Below, piece by piece: positions 8,189 through 16,085 of a stretch of 64,000 nt of DNA. Origin of the DNA: Cellulomonas soli. GTDB lineage: Bacteria > Actinomycetota > Actinomycetes > Actinomycetales > Cellulomonadaceae. Position 1 is the stretch's first letter. Each line of letters starts with the position of its first letter. The notes beneath the pieces were generated by a model, which worked only from the letters and a program-made list of their open reading frames with translations, was not told the DNA's origin and did not search any database. The stretch lies in NCBI RefSeq assembly GCF_013409305.1, contig NZ_JACBZJ010000001.1:3100001-3164000 (forward strand). The letters are read 5' to 3'. Position numbers and translations under genes: made by a program.

Positions 8189-9031
8189 TCAGCCGGTCGG
8201 GCCGAACCGTTCGGTCCGGATGCGGTCGGCGTCGTGCCCGAGCGAGACGAGCGTGGACGCGACGTGCTCGACGAACGGCGTCGGCCCGCACACGAACACG
8301 TGCGGATGCTGCTCGGGCGGCAGGCACGCGGCAGCCAGTGCGTCCGCGTCGAGCCGGCCCACCGGACCGGTCCACCCCGCGGGCGCCTGCCGGGTCCAGG
8401 CCCACGTCACCTCGAGGCCGGGGTCCTGGGAGGCCAGCGCGTCGAGCTCGGCGGCGTACAGCGCGTCGGCGGGTGTGCGGACCGAGGTGAGCAGCCGGAA
8501 CGGCGCCCGGCTGCCCGCCTGGTGGCGTGTGCGCACCATCGACATCAGCGGGACGAGGCCGGAGCCACCGCCCACCAGCTGCACCGGCTGCGGGTCGCGC
8601 GGCTGCCACACGAACCAGTGCCCGATCGGGCCCCGCAGCTCGATCTGGTCACCGACGACGAGCTCCTCCGCCAGGTACGGCGAGACCTCGCCGTCCTCGA
8701 CCACCTGGACCGTCAACGCGATCCGTGCCGTGGTCGCCTCGGTCGGCATCGTCGCCCGAGCCACCCCCATGGTGCCCGGGCACGCCAACGAGTACGAGCG
8801 TTGGGTCGAGTAGCCGTCCTCGGCCGTCAGCCGGACGTCGACGTGCTGGCCGGGCAGCGCACCGTGCCAGCCGGGCACGTCGAGCTCGAGGCTGACGGCG
8901 CTCGACGTCTCCCGCCGACGGGCCGCGACCGTGGCCACGTGCCAGGGCAGCGCGTAGCGCACGTCGGGGGCGTCGGTGCTCTCGGGGCTGTCGGTCTCGT
9001 CGAGCGGCTCTGGCTCGGTGGTGGTCGTCAT
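8189..9031 (-). CDS. FAD-binding oxidoreductase / ferredoxin-NADP reductase-like
   Basis: 280 residues. RSYSLACP is the FAD-binding R-x-Y-S motif, LRGPIGHWFVW lies in the flavin domain, VGGGSGLVPLMSMVR is the pyridine-nucleotide glycine loop, and HVFVCGPTPFVEHVA near the C terminus is the conserved CGP motif. No plant-type [2Fe-2S] domain follows. The start codon lies 5 bp after the stop of the sulfite-oxidase-like gene, so the two are co-transcribed and probably form a two-component redox pair in which this protein passes NAD(P)H electrons to or from the molybdenum enzyme. The electron acceptor is unknown. Confidence 0.9.
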   Translation of the reverse strand: MTTTTEPEPLDETDSPESTDAPDVRYALPWHVATVAARRRETSSAVSLELDVPGWHGALPGQHVDVRLTAEDGYSTQRSYSLACPGTMGVARATMPTEATTARIALTVQVVEDGEVSPYLAEELVVGDQIELRGPIGHWFVWQPRDPQPVQLVGGGSGLVPLMSMVRTRHQAGSRAPFRLLTSVRTPADALYAAELDALASQDPGLEVTWAWTRQAPAGWTGPVGRLDADALAAACLPPEQHPHVFVCGPTPFVEHVASTLVSLGHDADRIRTERFGPTG

Positions 9032-9036
9032 CGCGC

Positions 9037-9639
9037 TCAGTCGCCCCAGTACCGCTGCTCCCGCCACGGGTCCCCGTAGTCGTGGTAGCCGCGCAGCTCC
9101 CAGAACCCCTGCTCGTCGGCGGTGAGCAGGTCGAGCCGACGCACCCACTTGGCCGACTTCCAGAAGTACAGGTGCGGGACGAGCAGCCGAGCCGGCCCGC
9201 CGTGCTCGTCGGGCAGCGGGGCGCCGTCGTAGCCGTAGGCGATCCACGCCTTGCCGCCGCGCAGGTCCGCCAGGGGCATGTTCGTCGTATAGCCGCCGTC
9301 GCACCGGGCGAGCACGTGCTGCTCGTCGTCCCCGACCTCGACCGCGTCCAGGAGCGTGTCGATCGACACCCCACGCCACCGGCTGTCGAGCTTGGTCCAC
9401 TTGGTCACGCAGTGGATGTCGACCACGACGTCCTCGGCCGGCAGGGCGAGGAGCTCCTCCCAGGTCCACCGTGCGCGTGCCTCGCCGGGCGAGCCGAGCG
9501 TGAACGCCCAGGTCGACAGGTCGACCTTCGGGGTCGGACCCGCGGACAGCACCGGGAACCCGCGCTCGAGGTACTGGCCGGGGGGCAGCCTCGGGTCGGA
9601 CTCGCGCTTGGGCCGGAAGCCGCGGGAGATCAGCGCCAT
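9037..9639 (-). CDS. Sulfite oxidase-like molybdopterin-dependent oxidoreductase
   Basis: 200 residues from the ATG at 9639 (GGAGCG about 8 nt upstream). The signature DIHCVTKWTKLDSRWRGV contains the cysteine that ligates molybdenum in the sulfite oxidase/YedY fold; further conserved blocks are GYTTNMPLADL, AYGYDGAPLPDEHGGPARLLVPHLYFWKSAKWV and ELRGYHDYGDPWREQRYWGD. There is no signal peptide, unlike MsrP, so it should be cytoplasmic. It is the first gene of the operon with an FAD reductase and arr. This small actinobacterial type is usually annotated as sulfite oxidase-like; the true substrate is unknown. Confidence 0.9.
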   Translation of the reverse strand: MALISRGFRPKRESDPRLPPGQYLERGFPVLSAGPTPKVDLSTWAFTLGSPGEARARWTWEELLALPAEDVVVDIHCVTKWTKLDSRWRGVSIDTLLDAVEVGDDEQHVLARCDGGYTTNMPLADLRGGKAWIAYGYDGAPLPDEHGGPARLLVPHLYFWKSAKWVRRLDLLTADEQGFWELRGYHDYGDPWREQRYWGD

Positions 9640-9758
9640 GATCGGCGCTCCGGGCACAGGGGAGGGACCATGACGGGCTCCTGGCGGTGGTGGGGGCAGC
9701 GGCAGGCCTGAACGGCACAGGGTGCCGGCGCGCCGGGCACCTCTGTGCGGACATGATG

Positions 9759-9804
9759 CGGCCGACCTGCCCGGATGCGCCAGAGGCGCAGGGCAGGTCG
9801 GCCG
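9759..9804 (-). terminator. Strong hairpin downstream of DEAD-box helicase
   Basis: A 14-bp perfect stem CGGCCGACCTGCCC (9759-9772) pairs with 9791-9804 and encloses a second 6-bp stem TGCGCC-AGA-GGCGCA (9776-9790). It sits 60 bp after the helicase stop. No U-tract follows, as is common for actinobacterial terminators. Confidence 0.75.
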
Positions 9805-9863
9805 GATCGATGCGGGTCGGTGGTCGCGTGCGTCGTGATGACGCGCCCACCGTGCCCGTCGGG

Positions 9864-11411
9864 TCAGCTGCCGGACGGACCGCCGGCCGGGCGCTGCGCA
9901 CGGCCGCGGCCACCGCGACGACGGCCGCGGGCGGGACGGTCGCCCGCCGCACCTGCGTGCTCGCCGACAGTGCCACCCCAGCTGCCCGTCGACGTGCTCG
10001 ACGACGGACCGGACGGACGCGTGCCGTGGCCCGGCGTCGAGGTCGACCACGCGGTCGTGGTGGCACGGGCGGGTCCCCCGGCGCGGCCTGCGCCGGCCCC
10101 GCGCGAGGTGCCCGCACCGCGAGCGGAGCCGCCACGCGGTGCGCTCGTGCCCCGCGGGGAACCGGAACCGCGCGAGCCGCCGCGCGGCGAACCGCCGGAG
10201 GTGCGCCCGGCAGGAGCAGGCTGTGCGCTCGGCGACGGCGTCACGCGCGGCATCTGCGGACCGGCCAGCCGGGTCACCGTGGCGTCGCCGGGGACGACGG
10301 ACTTCGGCTGCGCGGTGATCTTGGCCGCGCGCGTCAGCGCACGCACGTCGCCGCGCTCCTCGGGCAGCACGAGCGTGACGACGTCGCCGCCGGACCCGGC
10401 GCGGGCGGTGCGGCCGGAGCGGTGCAGGTACGCCTTGTGCTCGGCCGGCGGGTCGACGTGCACGACGAGCGAGACGTCGTCGACGTGGATGCCACGCGCG
10501 GCGATGTCGGTGGCGACCAGCACGTTGACCGCGCCGGAGGAGAACGCCTCGAGGTTGCGCTCGCGGGCGCCCTGGCCGAGGTTGCCGTGCAGGTCGACCG
10601 CGGGGATGCCCTCGGCGGTGAGCTGCTTGGCGAGCTTCTTGGCGTGGTGCTTGGTGCGGGTGAACAGCACGCGGCGACCGGTGCCGCCGGCCAGCTCGGC
10701 GATGACGCGCTTCTTGGCCTCGGCGTCGCGCAGCTCGAGCACGTGGTGCGTCATGGTGCTCACGGGCGACTGCGCGCTGTCGACGGAGTGCTCGACGGGG
10801 TTGGTCAGGTACCGCTTGACGAGCACGTCCACGCCGTTGTCGAGCGTGGCCGAGAAGAGCATGCGCTGACCGCGCTTGGGCGTGCGGTCGAGGATCCGCT
10901 TGACGACGGGCAGGAAGCCCAGGTCGGCCATGTGGTCGGCCTCGTCGAGCACCGTGATCTCGATCTGGTCGAGGTTGAGCACGCCCTGCTTGAGCAGGTC
11001 CTCCAGGCGCCCGGGGCAGGCCACGACGATGTCGATGCCGCCCTTGAGCGCGGAGACCTGCCGGGACTGGGACACGCCGCCGAAGATCGTGGTGGTGCTC
11101 AGGCCGAGCGTGCGGGCGAGCGGGGCGACGGTCGCGTCGATCTGCGTGGCGAGCTCGCGCGTCGGGGCCAGGATCAGGCCGCGCGGGCGGCGGACGGCCT
11201 GCTTGGTGGCCGACGCGGCCAGGCGCGTGACGATCGGCAGGGCGAACGCGAGGGTCTTGCCCGAGCCGGTGCGGCCGCGCCCGAGCACGTCGGTGCCGCC
11301 CAGGGAGTCGGGCAGCGTGGCGGTCTGGATGGGGAAGGGCGCCTCGATGCCCTGGTCCGCGAGGGTGCGGACGAGGGATGCGGGCACGCCGAGGTCGGTG
11401 AAGGTGGTCAC
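9864..11411 (-). CDS. DEAD/DEAH-box ATP-dependent RNA helicase
   Basis: 515 residues from the GTG at 11411. The superfamily 2 motifs are all present: Q motif region (FTDLGVPASL ... PFPIQTATLP), Walker A GRTGSGKT, Ia PTRELA, DEAD box VLDEADHMADLGF, SAT in LFSATL, the helicase C motif VATDIAARGIHVDDV and motif VI HRSGRTARAG. The core ends near residue 400 and is followed by an arginine/glycine/serine-rich tail (SPRGGSRGSGSPRG and similar) that probably binds RNA without sequence specificity. It resembles the RhlE/CsdA-type cold-shock or ribosome-assembly helicases. The transcript is followed by a strong hairpin at 9759-9804. Confidence 0.93.
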   Translation of the reverse strand: MTTFTDLGVPASLVRTLADQGIEAPFPIQTATLPDSLGGTDVLGRGRTGSGKTLAFALPIVTRLAASATKQAVRRPRGLILAPTRELATQIDATVAPLARTLGLSTTTIFGGVSQSRQVSALKGGIDIVVACPGRLEDLLKQGVLNLDQIEITVLDEADHMADLGFLPVVKRILDRTPKRGQRMLFSATLDNGVDVLVKRYLTNPVEHSVDSAQSPVSTMTHHVLELRDAEAKKRVIAELAGGTGRRVLFTRTKHHAKKLAKQLTAEGIPAVDLHGNLGQGARERNLEAFSSGAVNVLVATDIAARGIHVDDVSLVVHVDPPAEHKAYLHRSGRTARAGSGGDVVTLVLPEERGDVRALTRAAKITAQPKSVVPGDATVTRLAGPQMPRVTPSPSAQPAPAGRTSGGSPRGGSRGSGSPRGTSAPRGGSARGAGTSRGAGAGRAGGPARATTTAWSTSTPGHGTRPSGPSSSTSTGSWGGTVGEHAGAAGDRPARGRRRGGRGRAQRPAGGPSGS

Positions 11412-11801
11412 AGGTGCAGGCCTCTCAGGGCTGTGCCGAGCGCTGTGCCGGGCACGAAGGAAACGAAGGTCGGGGTCCGCCGCCAGAGCAACCAGAGCGA
11501 GTGCTGGGGGATCTCCACGACGCGGGGCGCGCGGGTTCGCGCAGCCCTCGAAGGGCTCCAGGGTCTCATACCCGCGTCCGGGAATCCCTGTACGGGTGCT
11601 GCGACGTGGGTCACCCTGGGAGCAGGCGGCCCGCGCTCCCGTCGCCGGGACGTCCCCCCGGGCCCACCCCTGAGGGTGTCCCACCTGCATCGACAGGGTG
11701 CACCCAGGGCGTTCTCAGGGTCGGTTCAGGGGCGTCCCGGATCGAAGGATGACCCCCGTTCGCGCCAGGATCGTCACGGCAGTTCCAGGAGGACCACCGA
11801 C
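11412..11801. other. 390-bp intergenic region between helicase and ABC exporter
   Basis: No open frame here has coding character. The left part is the 5' leader and promoter zone of the helicase (minus strand), with no recognisable -35/-10 pair. The right part (11671-11731) holds the 11-bp phased CAGGG repeat array described separately. From 11785 to 11801 it carries the AGGAGG ribosome binding site of the ATPase gene. Confidence 0.8.
11671..11731 (+). promoter_or_regulatory. 11-bp phased (T/C/A)CAGGG direct-repeat operator upstream of ABC exporter
   Basis: ACAGGG at 11693, CCAGGG at 11704, TCAGGG at 11715 and TCAGGG at 11726 start exactly 11 bp apart, and a further TGAGGG at 11671 is in the same phase (22 bp upstream). 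One helical turn per repeat is the geometry of OmpR/PhoB-family response-regulator sites. The same TCAGGG array occurs at 48748-48775. Confidence 0.7.
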
Positions 11802-12656
11802 ATGAAGGACGACGCGATGAGCACGGGCGAGCTGACGATGACCGCGACACAGGCGGGCGCCGGCGCAGGGGGAGCGGACGACGGGCCGATCGCGACGGCA
11901 CGGGGACTGGTCAAGGTGTACGGCCGCGGCCAGACGCAGGTGCGCGCCCTGGACGAGGTGGACGTCGACCTGGGCCGCGGTGAGCTGACCGCGATCATGG
12001 GCCCGTCGGGCTCGGGCAAGTCGACCCTGATGCACTGCCTGGCGGGCCTCGACAAGCCCACGGACGGCACGGTCGTCGTCGACGGCGAGGTCGTCTCGGC
12101 GATGTCGGAGCGGCAGCTGACGCGGCTGCGCCGCACCCGTATCGGCTTCATCTTCCAGGCGTTCAACCTGGTGCCGACGCTGACGGCGCTGGAGAACATC
12201 ACGCTCCCGCTCGACATCGCGCGGCGCCCGGTCGACCGCGCCTACCTGGACGCGGTCGTCGAGGCCGTCGGGCTGGCGGACCGCCTCACGCACAAGCCCT
12301 CGGAGCTGTCCGGCGGGCAGCAGCAGCGCGTGGCGTGCGCCCGGGCGCTGGTCTCGCGCCCCTCGGTGGTCTTCGCCGACGAGCCGACCGGCAACCTCGA
12401 CTCGACCTCCTCCGGTGAGGTGCTGGGCTTCCTGCGCCGGTCGGTCGACGAGCTCGGCCAGTCCGTCGTGATGGTCACGCACGACCCTGCCGCGGCCTCC
12501 TGGGCGCACCGTGTCCTGTTCTTGGCGGACGGGCGTTTGGTCGGCGAGATCGTCGACCCGACCCAGTCGGCCGTGCTCGACGCGCTCGGCGAGCTCAGCG
12601 CGCGCGGCGCCGGTCGTCGTCGTGCCGCTGCGGCGGACGCCGGTGCGAAGCGATGA
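11802..12656 (+). CDS. ABC transporter ATP-binding protein (MacB/LolD type)
   Basis: 284 residues from ATG 11802 (AGGAGG upstream). Walker A GPSGSGKST, Q-loop FIFQAFNLVPTLTALEN, signature LSGGQQQRVACARAL, Walker B VVFADEPTGNLD and the switch histidine in VMVTHDP are intact. The LVPTLTALEN and DEPTGNLDS forms are characteristic of the MacB/LolD/BceA branch, which powers mechanotransmission permeases rather than classical importers. The gene overlaps the permease by 4 bp (ATGA), so they are translationally coupled. Expression is probably controlled by the phased repeat array upstream. Likely roles are export of, or resistance to, envelope-active compounds. Confidence 0.95.
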   Translation: MKDDAMSTGELTMTATQAGAGAGGADDGPIATARGLVKVYGRGQTQVRALDEVDVDLGRGELTAIMGPSGSGKSTLMHCLAGLDKPTDGTVVVDGEVVSAMSERQLTRLRRTRIGFIFQAFNLVPTLTALENITLPLDIARRPVDRAYLDAVVEAVGLADRLTHKPSELSGGQQQRVACARALVSRPSVVFADEPTGNLDSTSSGEVLGFLRRSVDELGQSVVMVTHDPAAASWAHRVLFLADGRLVGEIVDPTQSAVLDALGELSARGAGRRRAAAADAGAKR

Positions 12657-15220
12657 CCAGGGTTGCGCTGCGCGGGATCCGCGCGCACGTGGTGCGGTTC
12701 GTGCTCTCCCTGCTCGCGGTCGCCCTCGGCGTCGCGTTCGTGGCCGGCACGTTCGCGCTGCGCACGATGCTGTCCTCGACCTTCGACGGGATCGTCTCGG
12801 CCTCGGCCCAGGGCGACGCGTTCGTCCGCGGGTCGCAGGAGACGGTCAGCAGCTCGCTCAGTCAGGAGAACGTCGGTGAGGTCCGCAACGAGCTGCCGAT
12901 CAAGCTGACCAGCACGATCGAGCAGGTCGACGGCGTCGCCGTGGCGCTCGCGCAGGCGCAGGGCCCGATCGTGCTCGTCGGTGCCGACGGCACCGCGGTG
13001 CAGAGCACCCAGGCGCCGAGCTTCGCCTACGGCTGGGACGACCAGGACCGGTCGATGACCCTCGTCGAGGGCCGCGCCCCGCAGGGTCCGGACGAGATCC
13101 TGCTCGAGCAGGCCACGCTCGAGTCCTCCGGGCTGACCGTCGGAGACACGACGACCGTCGTGCTCGGCGGCGAGGTCCGCCAGGTGACGGTGGTCGGTGA
13201 GGCGCAGGCCGGCGGTCCGATGGCGGGTGCGACGATCGTCGCGATCGACCCGCAGATCGCCGAGCAGCTGTACGCCCCGCGCGGCACCGTGCCGATCATC
13301 ACCGTCTACGGCGAGGACGGCGTGAGCCAGCAGCAGCTGGCCGACGACGTCGCGCAGGCGCTCGGCGACGAGCCGGCGGAGGTCGTCACGGGCGACGCGA
13401 TGCGCGAGGAGCTCTCGTCCGACATCCAGCAGATGCTCGGCTTCATCACCACGTTCCTGCTGGTGTTCGCCGCGATCTCCCTGTTCGTCGGGGCGTTCAT
13501 CATCTCCAACACGTTCGCGATGTCCGTGCGGGAGCGCATGCGCGAGTTCGCGCTGCTGCGGGCCATCGGCGCCTCGCCGACCCAGGTGTTCACCTCGGTG
13601 CTCGTGCAGGCGGCCGTCGTCGGGCTGCTCGGTGCGGGCCTGGGCATCCTCGGCGGCTTCGGCCTGGTCGAGGCGATGCGCGGCCTGCTGGAGTCGATGG
13701 GCATGGACCTGGCCGGCGACCTGCCGGTCGACACGTTCACGGTCGTGGTCTCGCTGCTGGTCGGCACCGTCGTCAGCGTCGCTGCCGCGGCCCTGCCGGC
13801 GCGCCGCGCCGCGCTCGTGCCGCCGGTCGAGGCCATGCGTGACGACGTCGCGGCCACGGACGGCACCCTGACCGTCCGGGCGATCCTCGGCACCGCGCTG
13901 GTCGCGTTCGGTGTCGGCGGTGTCGTCACGGCCGTCCTGCGGCCCGAGGCGGACGCCGCGGGAACCCTGCTCGGTGCGGGTGCCGCGGGCGTGCTGGTCG
14001 GCGTCCTCGTGCTGGCCCCGGTGCTCGCGCGTCGGGTGCTCGGGTTCCTGGCGGCGCCGGCGGTCTTCGCACTGCGACCGATCGGTCGTCTGGCGCGGGG
14101 CAACGTGGTGCGCAACCCGCGTCGCACGGCGTCCACGGCCGGCGCGCTGATGATCGGCATGGCGCTGGTCGGCGCGGCGGCGGTCATCGCGGCCTCGACG
14201 CAGGCCTCGACGAAGTCGCTGGTCGAGCAGGAGGCGGACACCGACCTGGTGCTGCAGTCCGCGCAGACGGCGGCGATCCCGGCGCAGGCGGTCACGGACC
14301 TGCGCGGCCTGGCCGACGTGGCGTCGGTCGAACCGTTCGCCGCCGCGCAGGTGCTCGCCGCGGAGGGCGGCGGCACGCCCGGCCTGGACGACGGCACGGT
14401 CGTCGTGGGGCTCGACCCGGCGATGGTCGGCGAGTCGCTCATCGTCGACGAGATCGACGGCGACCCGGGTGCCGCGATGGCCGCCGGTGAGGTCGCGGTG
14501 CAGAAGAGCACGGCCGAGGACCGGGGCTGGTCGGTGGGCGACACCGTGACCCTGTCCGGCTCGGGCGGGCAGGACACCTTCACGGTGGGTGCGGTCTTCG
14601 AGTCGCACGCGCTGGGCACTGAGCTGGCCGTCTCCCAGGACGTGCTCGACACGCTCGTGCCGTCCGACGAGCAGGTCGTGCAGACCGTCTTCGTCACCAT
14701 GGCGCCCGGCGCCGACCTCGAGAGCGTGCGTGCGGACGTGACGCAGGTCGTCAAGCCGTACGTGGTCATCTCGGTGATGGACACCGACGAGTTCATCTCG
14801 TCGCTGGCCGACCAGGTGAACCAGGTGCTGGTGATCCTGTACGCGCTGCTGGGCCTGTCGGTGGTGATCGCGGTGCTCGGCATCGTCAACACCCTCGCGC
14901 TGTCGGTCATCGAGCGGACCCGCGAGATCGGCCTGCTGCGGGCCGTCGGCCTGGGCCGGCTGCAGCTGGCGGGCACGATCACGGTCGAGTCGGTGCTCAC
15001 CGCGCTGTTCGGCACGATCCTCGGCCTCGCGGTCGGGGTCGGGCTCGCCGCGGCGCTGCCGACGGTGTTCGCCGAGCAGGGCCTGAGCACGCTGGCCGTG
15101 CCGTGGGGGAGCCTGGGCGTGATGGTCGGCCTGGCGCTGCTGGTCGGCGTGGTCGCGGCGCTGTGGCCCGCGATCCGGGCGGCGCGGCTGCCCGTGCTGG
15201 ACGCGGTGGCCTCCGAGTAG
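12653..15220 (+). CDS. FtsX-like ABC transporter permease
   Basis: 855 residues. One N-terminal helix is followed by a large extracytoplasmic domain, then two FtsX cassettes: three helices with SVRERMREFALLRAIGASPTQVF around residues 260-380, and three with SVIERTREIGLLRAVGLGRLQLAG near the C terminus. Between them is a second extracellular domain. The duplicated layout is that of large actinobacterial MacB-like permeases (about 850 residues), which do not move substrate through the membrane pore but transmit force. It pairs with the preceding ATPase. No histidine kinase or response regulator lies beside it, so control must come from elsewhere in the genome. Confidence 0.95.
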   Translation: MTRVALRGIRAHVVRFVLSLLAVALGVAFVAGTFALRTMLSSTFDGIVSASAQGDAFVRGSQETVSSSLSQENVGEVRNELPIKLTSTIEQVDGVAVALAQAQGPIVLVGADGTAVQSTQAPSFAYGWDDQDRSMTLVEGRAPQGPDEILLEQATLESSGLTVGDTTTVVLGGEVRQVTVVGEAQAGGPMAGATIVAIDPQIAEQLYAPRGTVPIITVYGEDGVSQQQLADDVAQALGDEPAEVVTGDAMREELSSDIQQMLGFITTFLLVFAAISLFVGAFIISNTFAMSVRERMREFALLRAIGASPTQVFTSVLVQAAVVGLLGAGLGILGGFGLVEAMRGLLESMGMDLAGDLPVDTFTVVVSLLVGTVVSVAAAALPARRAALVPPVEAMRDDVAATDGTLTVRAILGTALVAFGVGGVVTAVLRPEADAAGTLLGAGAAGVLVGVLVLAPVLARRVLGFLAAPAVFALRPIGRLARGNVVRNPRRTASTAGALMIGMALVGAAAVIAASTQASTKSLVEQEADTDLVLQSAQTAAIPAQAVTDLRGLADVASVEPFAAAQVLAAEGGGTPGLDDGTVVVGLDPAMVGESLIVDEIDGDPGAAMAAGEVAVQKSTAEDRGWSVGDTVTLSGSGGQDTFTVGAVFESHALGTELAVSQDVLDTLVPSDEQVVQTVFVTMAPGADLESVRADVTQVVKPYVVISVMDTDEFISSLADQVNQVLVILYALLGLSVVIAVLGIVNTLALSVIERTREIGLLRAVGLGRLQLAGTITVESVLTALFGTILGLAVGVGLAAALPTVFAEQGLSTLAVPWGSLGVMVGLALLVGVVAALWPAIRAARLPVLDAVASE

Positions 15221-15336
15221 CCGGGCGGCTGCCGGCCGAAGGCCTCGAGGGTGTCGGCGGTGCGTCGGGGAGGAGGGTCCCCGGGCACCGTCGATACCCT
15301 CGACGTGTATACCCACCAGCGGACGGAGGCGTCGCG

Positions 15337-15984
15337 ATGAGCGACACCGGCTACGGCGACTTCGAGTTCGAGCGGCGCTTCCTCGTGCAGGACCTGCCGA
15401 CCGACCTGCTGGAGGAGACGCCCGCGCTGATCGTGCAGGCGTACTTCCTCGCCCAGGACGGCTTCGCGCTGCGCATGCGGGTGCAGGCCTCGGTGCCGCA
15501 CGGCGCGGTGGACCTCACGCTCGACGAGCGCGCGCTGCTCGAGGCGCACCTGGACGAGTTCGACTTCTGCGCCCTGACGGCGAAGGGCCCGATGGTCGAG
15601 GGCACGCGCTACGAGGCGGAGCGGGAGATCGACCCGACGATCGGCATCGAGATGGTCCGTCGTGGTGCGGCCCTGGTGGCCAAGACCCGGCACGCGGTGT
15701 GGCTCGGCGGGGACGGCTGGGTCGTCGACGTGTTCGGCGGGGCGAACCGGCCGTTGGTGGTCGCCGAGGTCGAGCGGGGCGGTCCGGTGACGGACCTGAC
15801 GATCCCGACGTTCTGCGTGACCGAGCTGACGGACGACCCGCGGTTCTCCAACGACGGGCTCGCCCGGGCGCCGTTCTCCGGCTGGGCGCAGGCCTACGGC
15901 TCCGAGCTGGCGGCGCAGGGGCCGAGGTTCCTGCAGGGGCTGGGGCGCAACCACGTGGGCGGCGAGCAGGGGCCGATGCCCTGA
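15337..15984 (+). CDS. CYTH domain-containing protein
   Basis: 215 residues from ATG 15337 with GGAGG upstream. The N-terminal FEFERRFLV corresponds to the E-x-E-x-K signature of CYTH (adenylate cyclase/thiamine triphosphatase) tunnel enzymes, with Arg in place of Lys. Alternating acidic and basic strands follow (LRMRVQAS, LTAKGP, YEAEREID, KTRHAVW, VDVFGG, LVVAEVE), as expected for a metal-dependent triphosphate-binding barrel. Such enzymes hydrolyse or cyclise triphosphates. It stands alone downstream of the permease, with its own ribosome binding site 117 bp later. Confidence 0.85.
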   Translation: MSDTGYGDFEFERRFLVQDLPTDLLEETPALIVQAYFLAQDGFALRMRVQASVPHGAVDLTLDERALLEAHLDEFDFCALTAKGPMVEGTRYEAEREIDPTIGIEMVRRGAALVAKTRHAVWLGGDGWVVDVFGGANRPLVVAEVERGGPVTDLTIPTFCVTELTDDPRFSNDGLARAPFSGWAQAYGSELAAQGPRFLQGLGRNHVGGEQGPMP

Positions 15985-16035
15985 GGGTCGCCGGTCACCC
16001 TTGAGACGAGGATCACCCGTGACCCCCGGGCATAA

Positions 16036-16051
16036 AGTTGAAGCAACAACT
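16036..16051. promoter_or_regulatory. Perfect inverted repeat upstream of VOC protein gene
   Basis: AGTTG-AAGCAA-CAACT is a perfect 5+6+5 palindrome 35-50 bp before the start codon, in an AT-richer pocket, immediately next to TATTGT (16051-16056), which could be a -10 hexamer. It has the size of a MarR- or TetR-family site. Confidence 0.6.
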
Positions 16052-16085
16052 ATTGTGGTTCTCTGACACCCCGGAGGAGACCGCC

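Noticed and set aside
9759..9804. The nested hairpin as a riboswitch or small RNA
   Set aside because: It lies 3' of the helicase gene, with no conserved riboswitch core; a terminator is sufficient.
11412..11614. A small minus-strand frame reading MTHVAAPVQGF... as a leader peptide
   Set aside because: No ribosome binding site, overlaps the helicase promoter region and shows no coding bias.
12242..15316. A 1,024-codon open frame on the minus strand opposite the ABC exporter
   Set aside because: Composition is Arg/His/Asp/Gly-rich with no domain motifs; it mirrors the third-position GC bias of the real ATPase and permease genes on the other strand.
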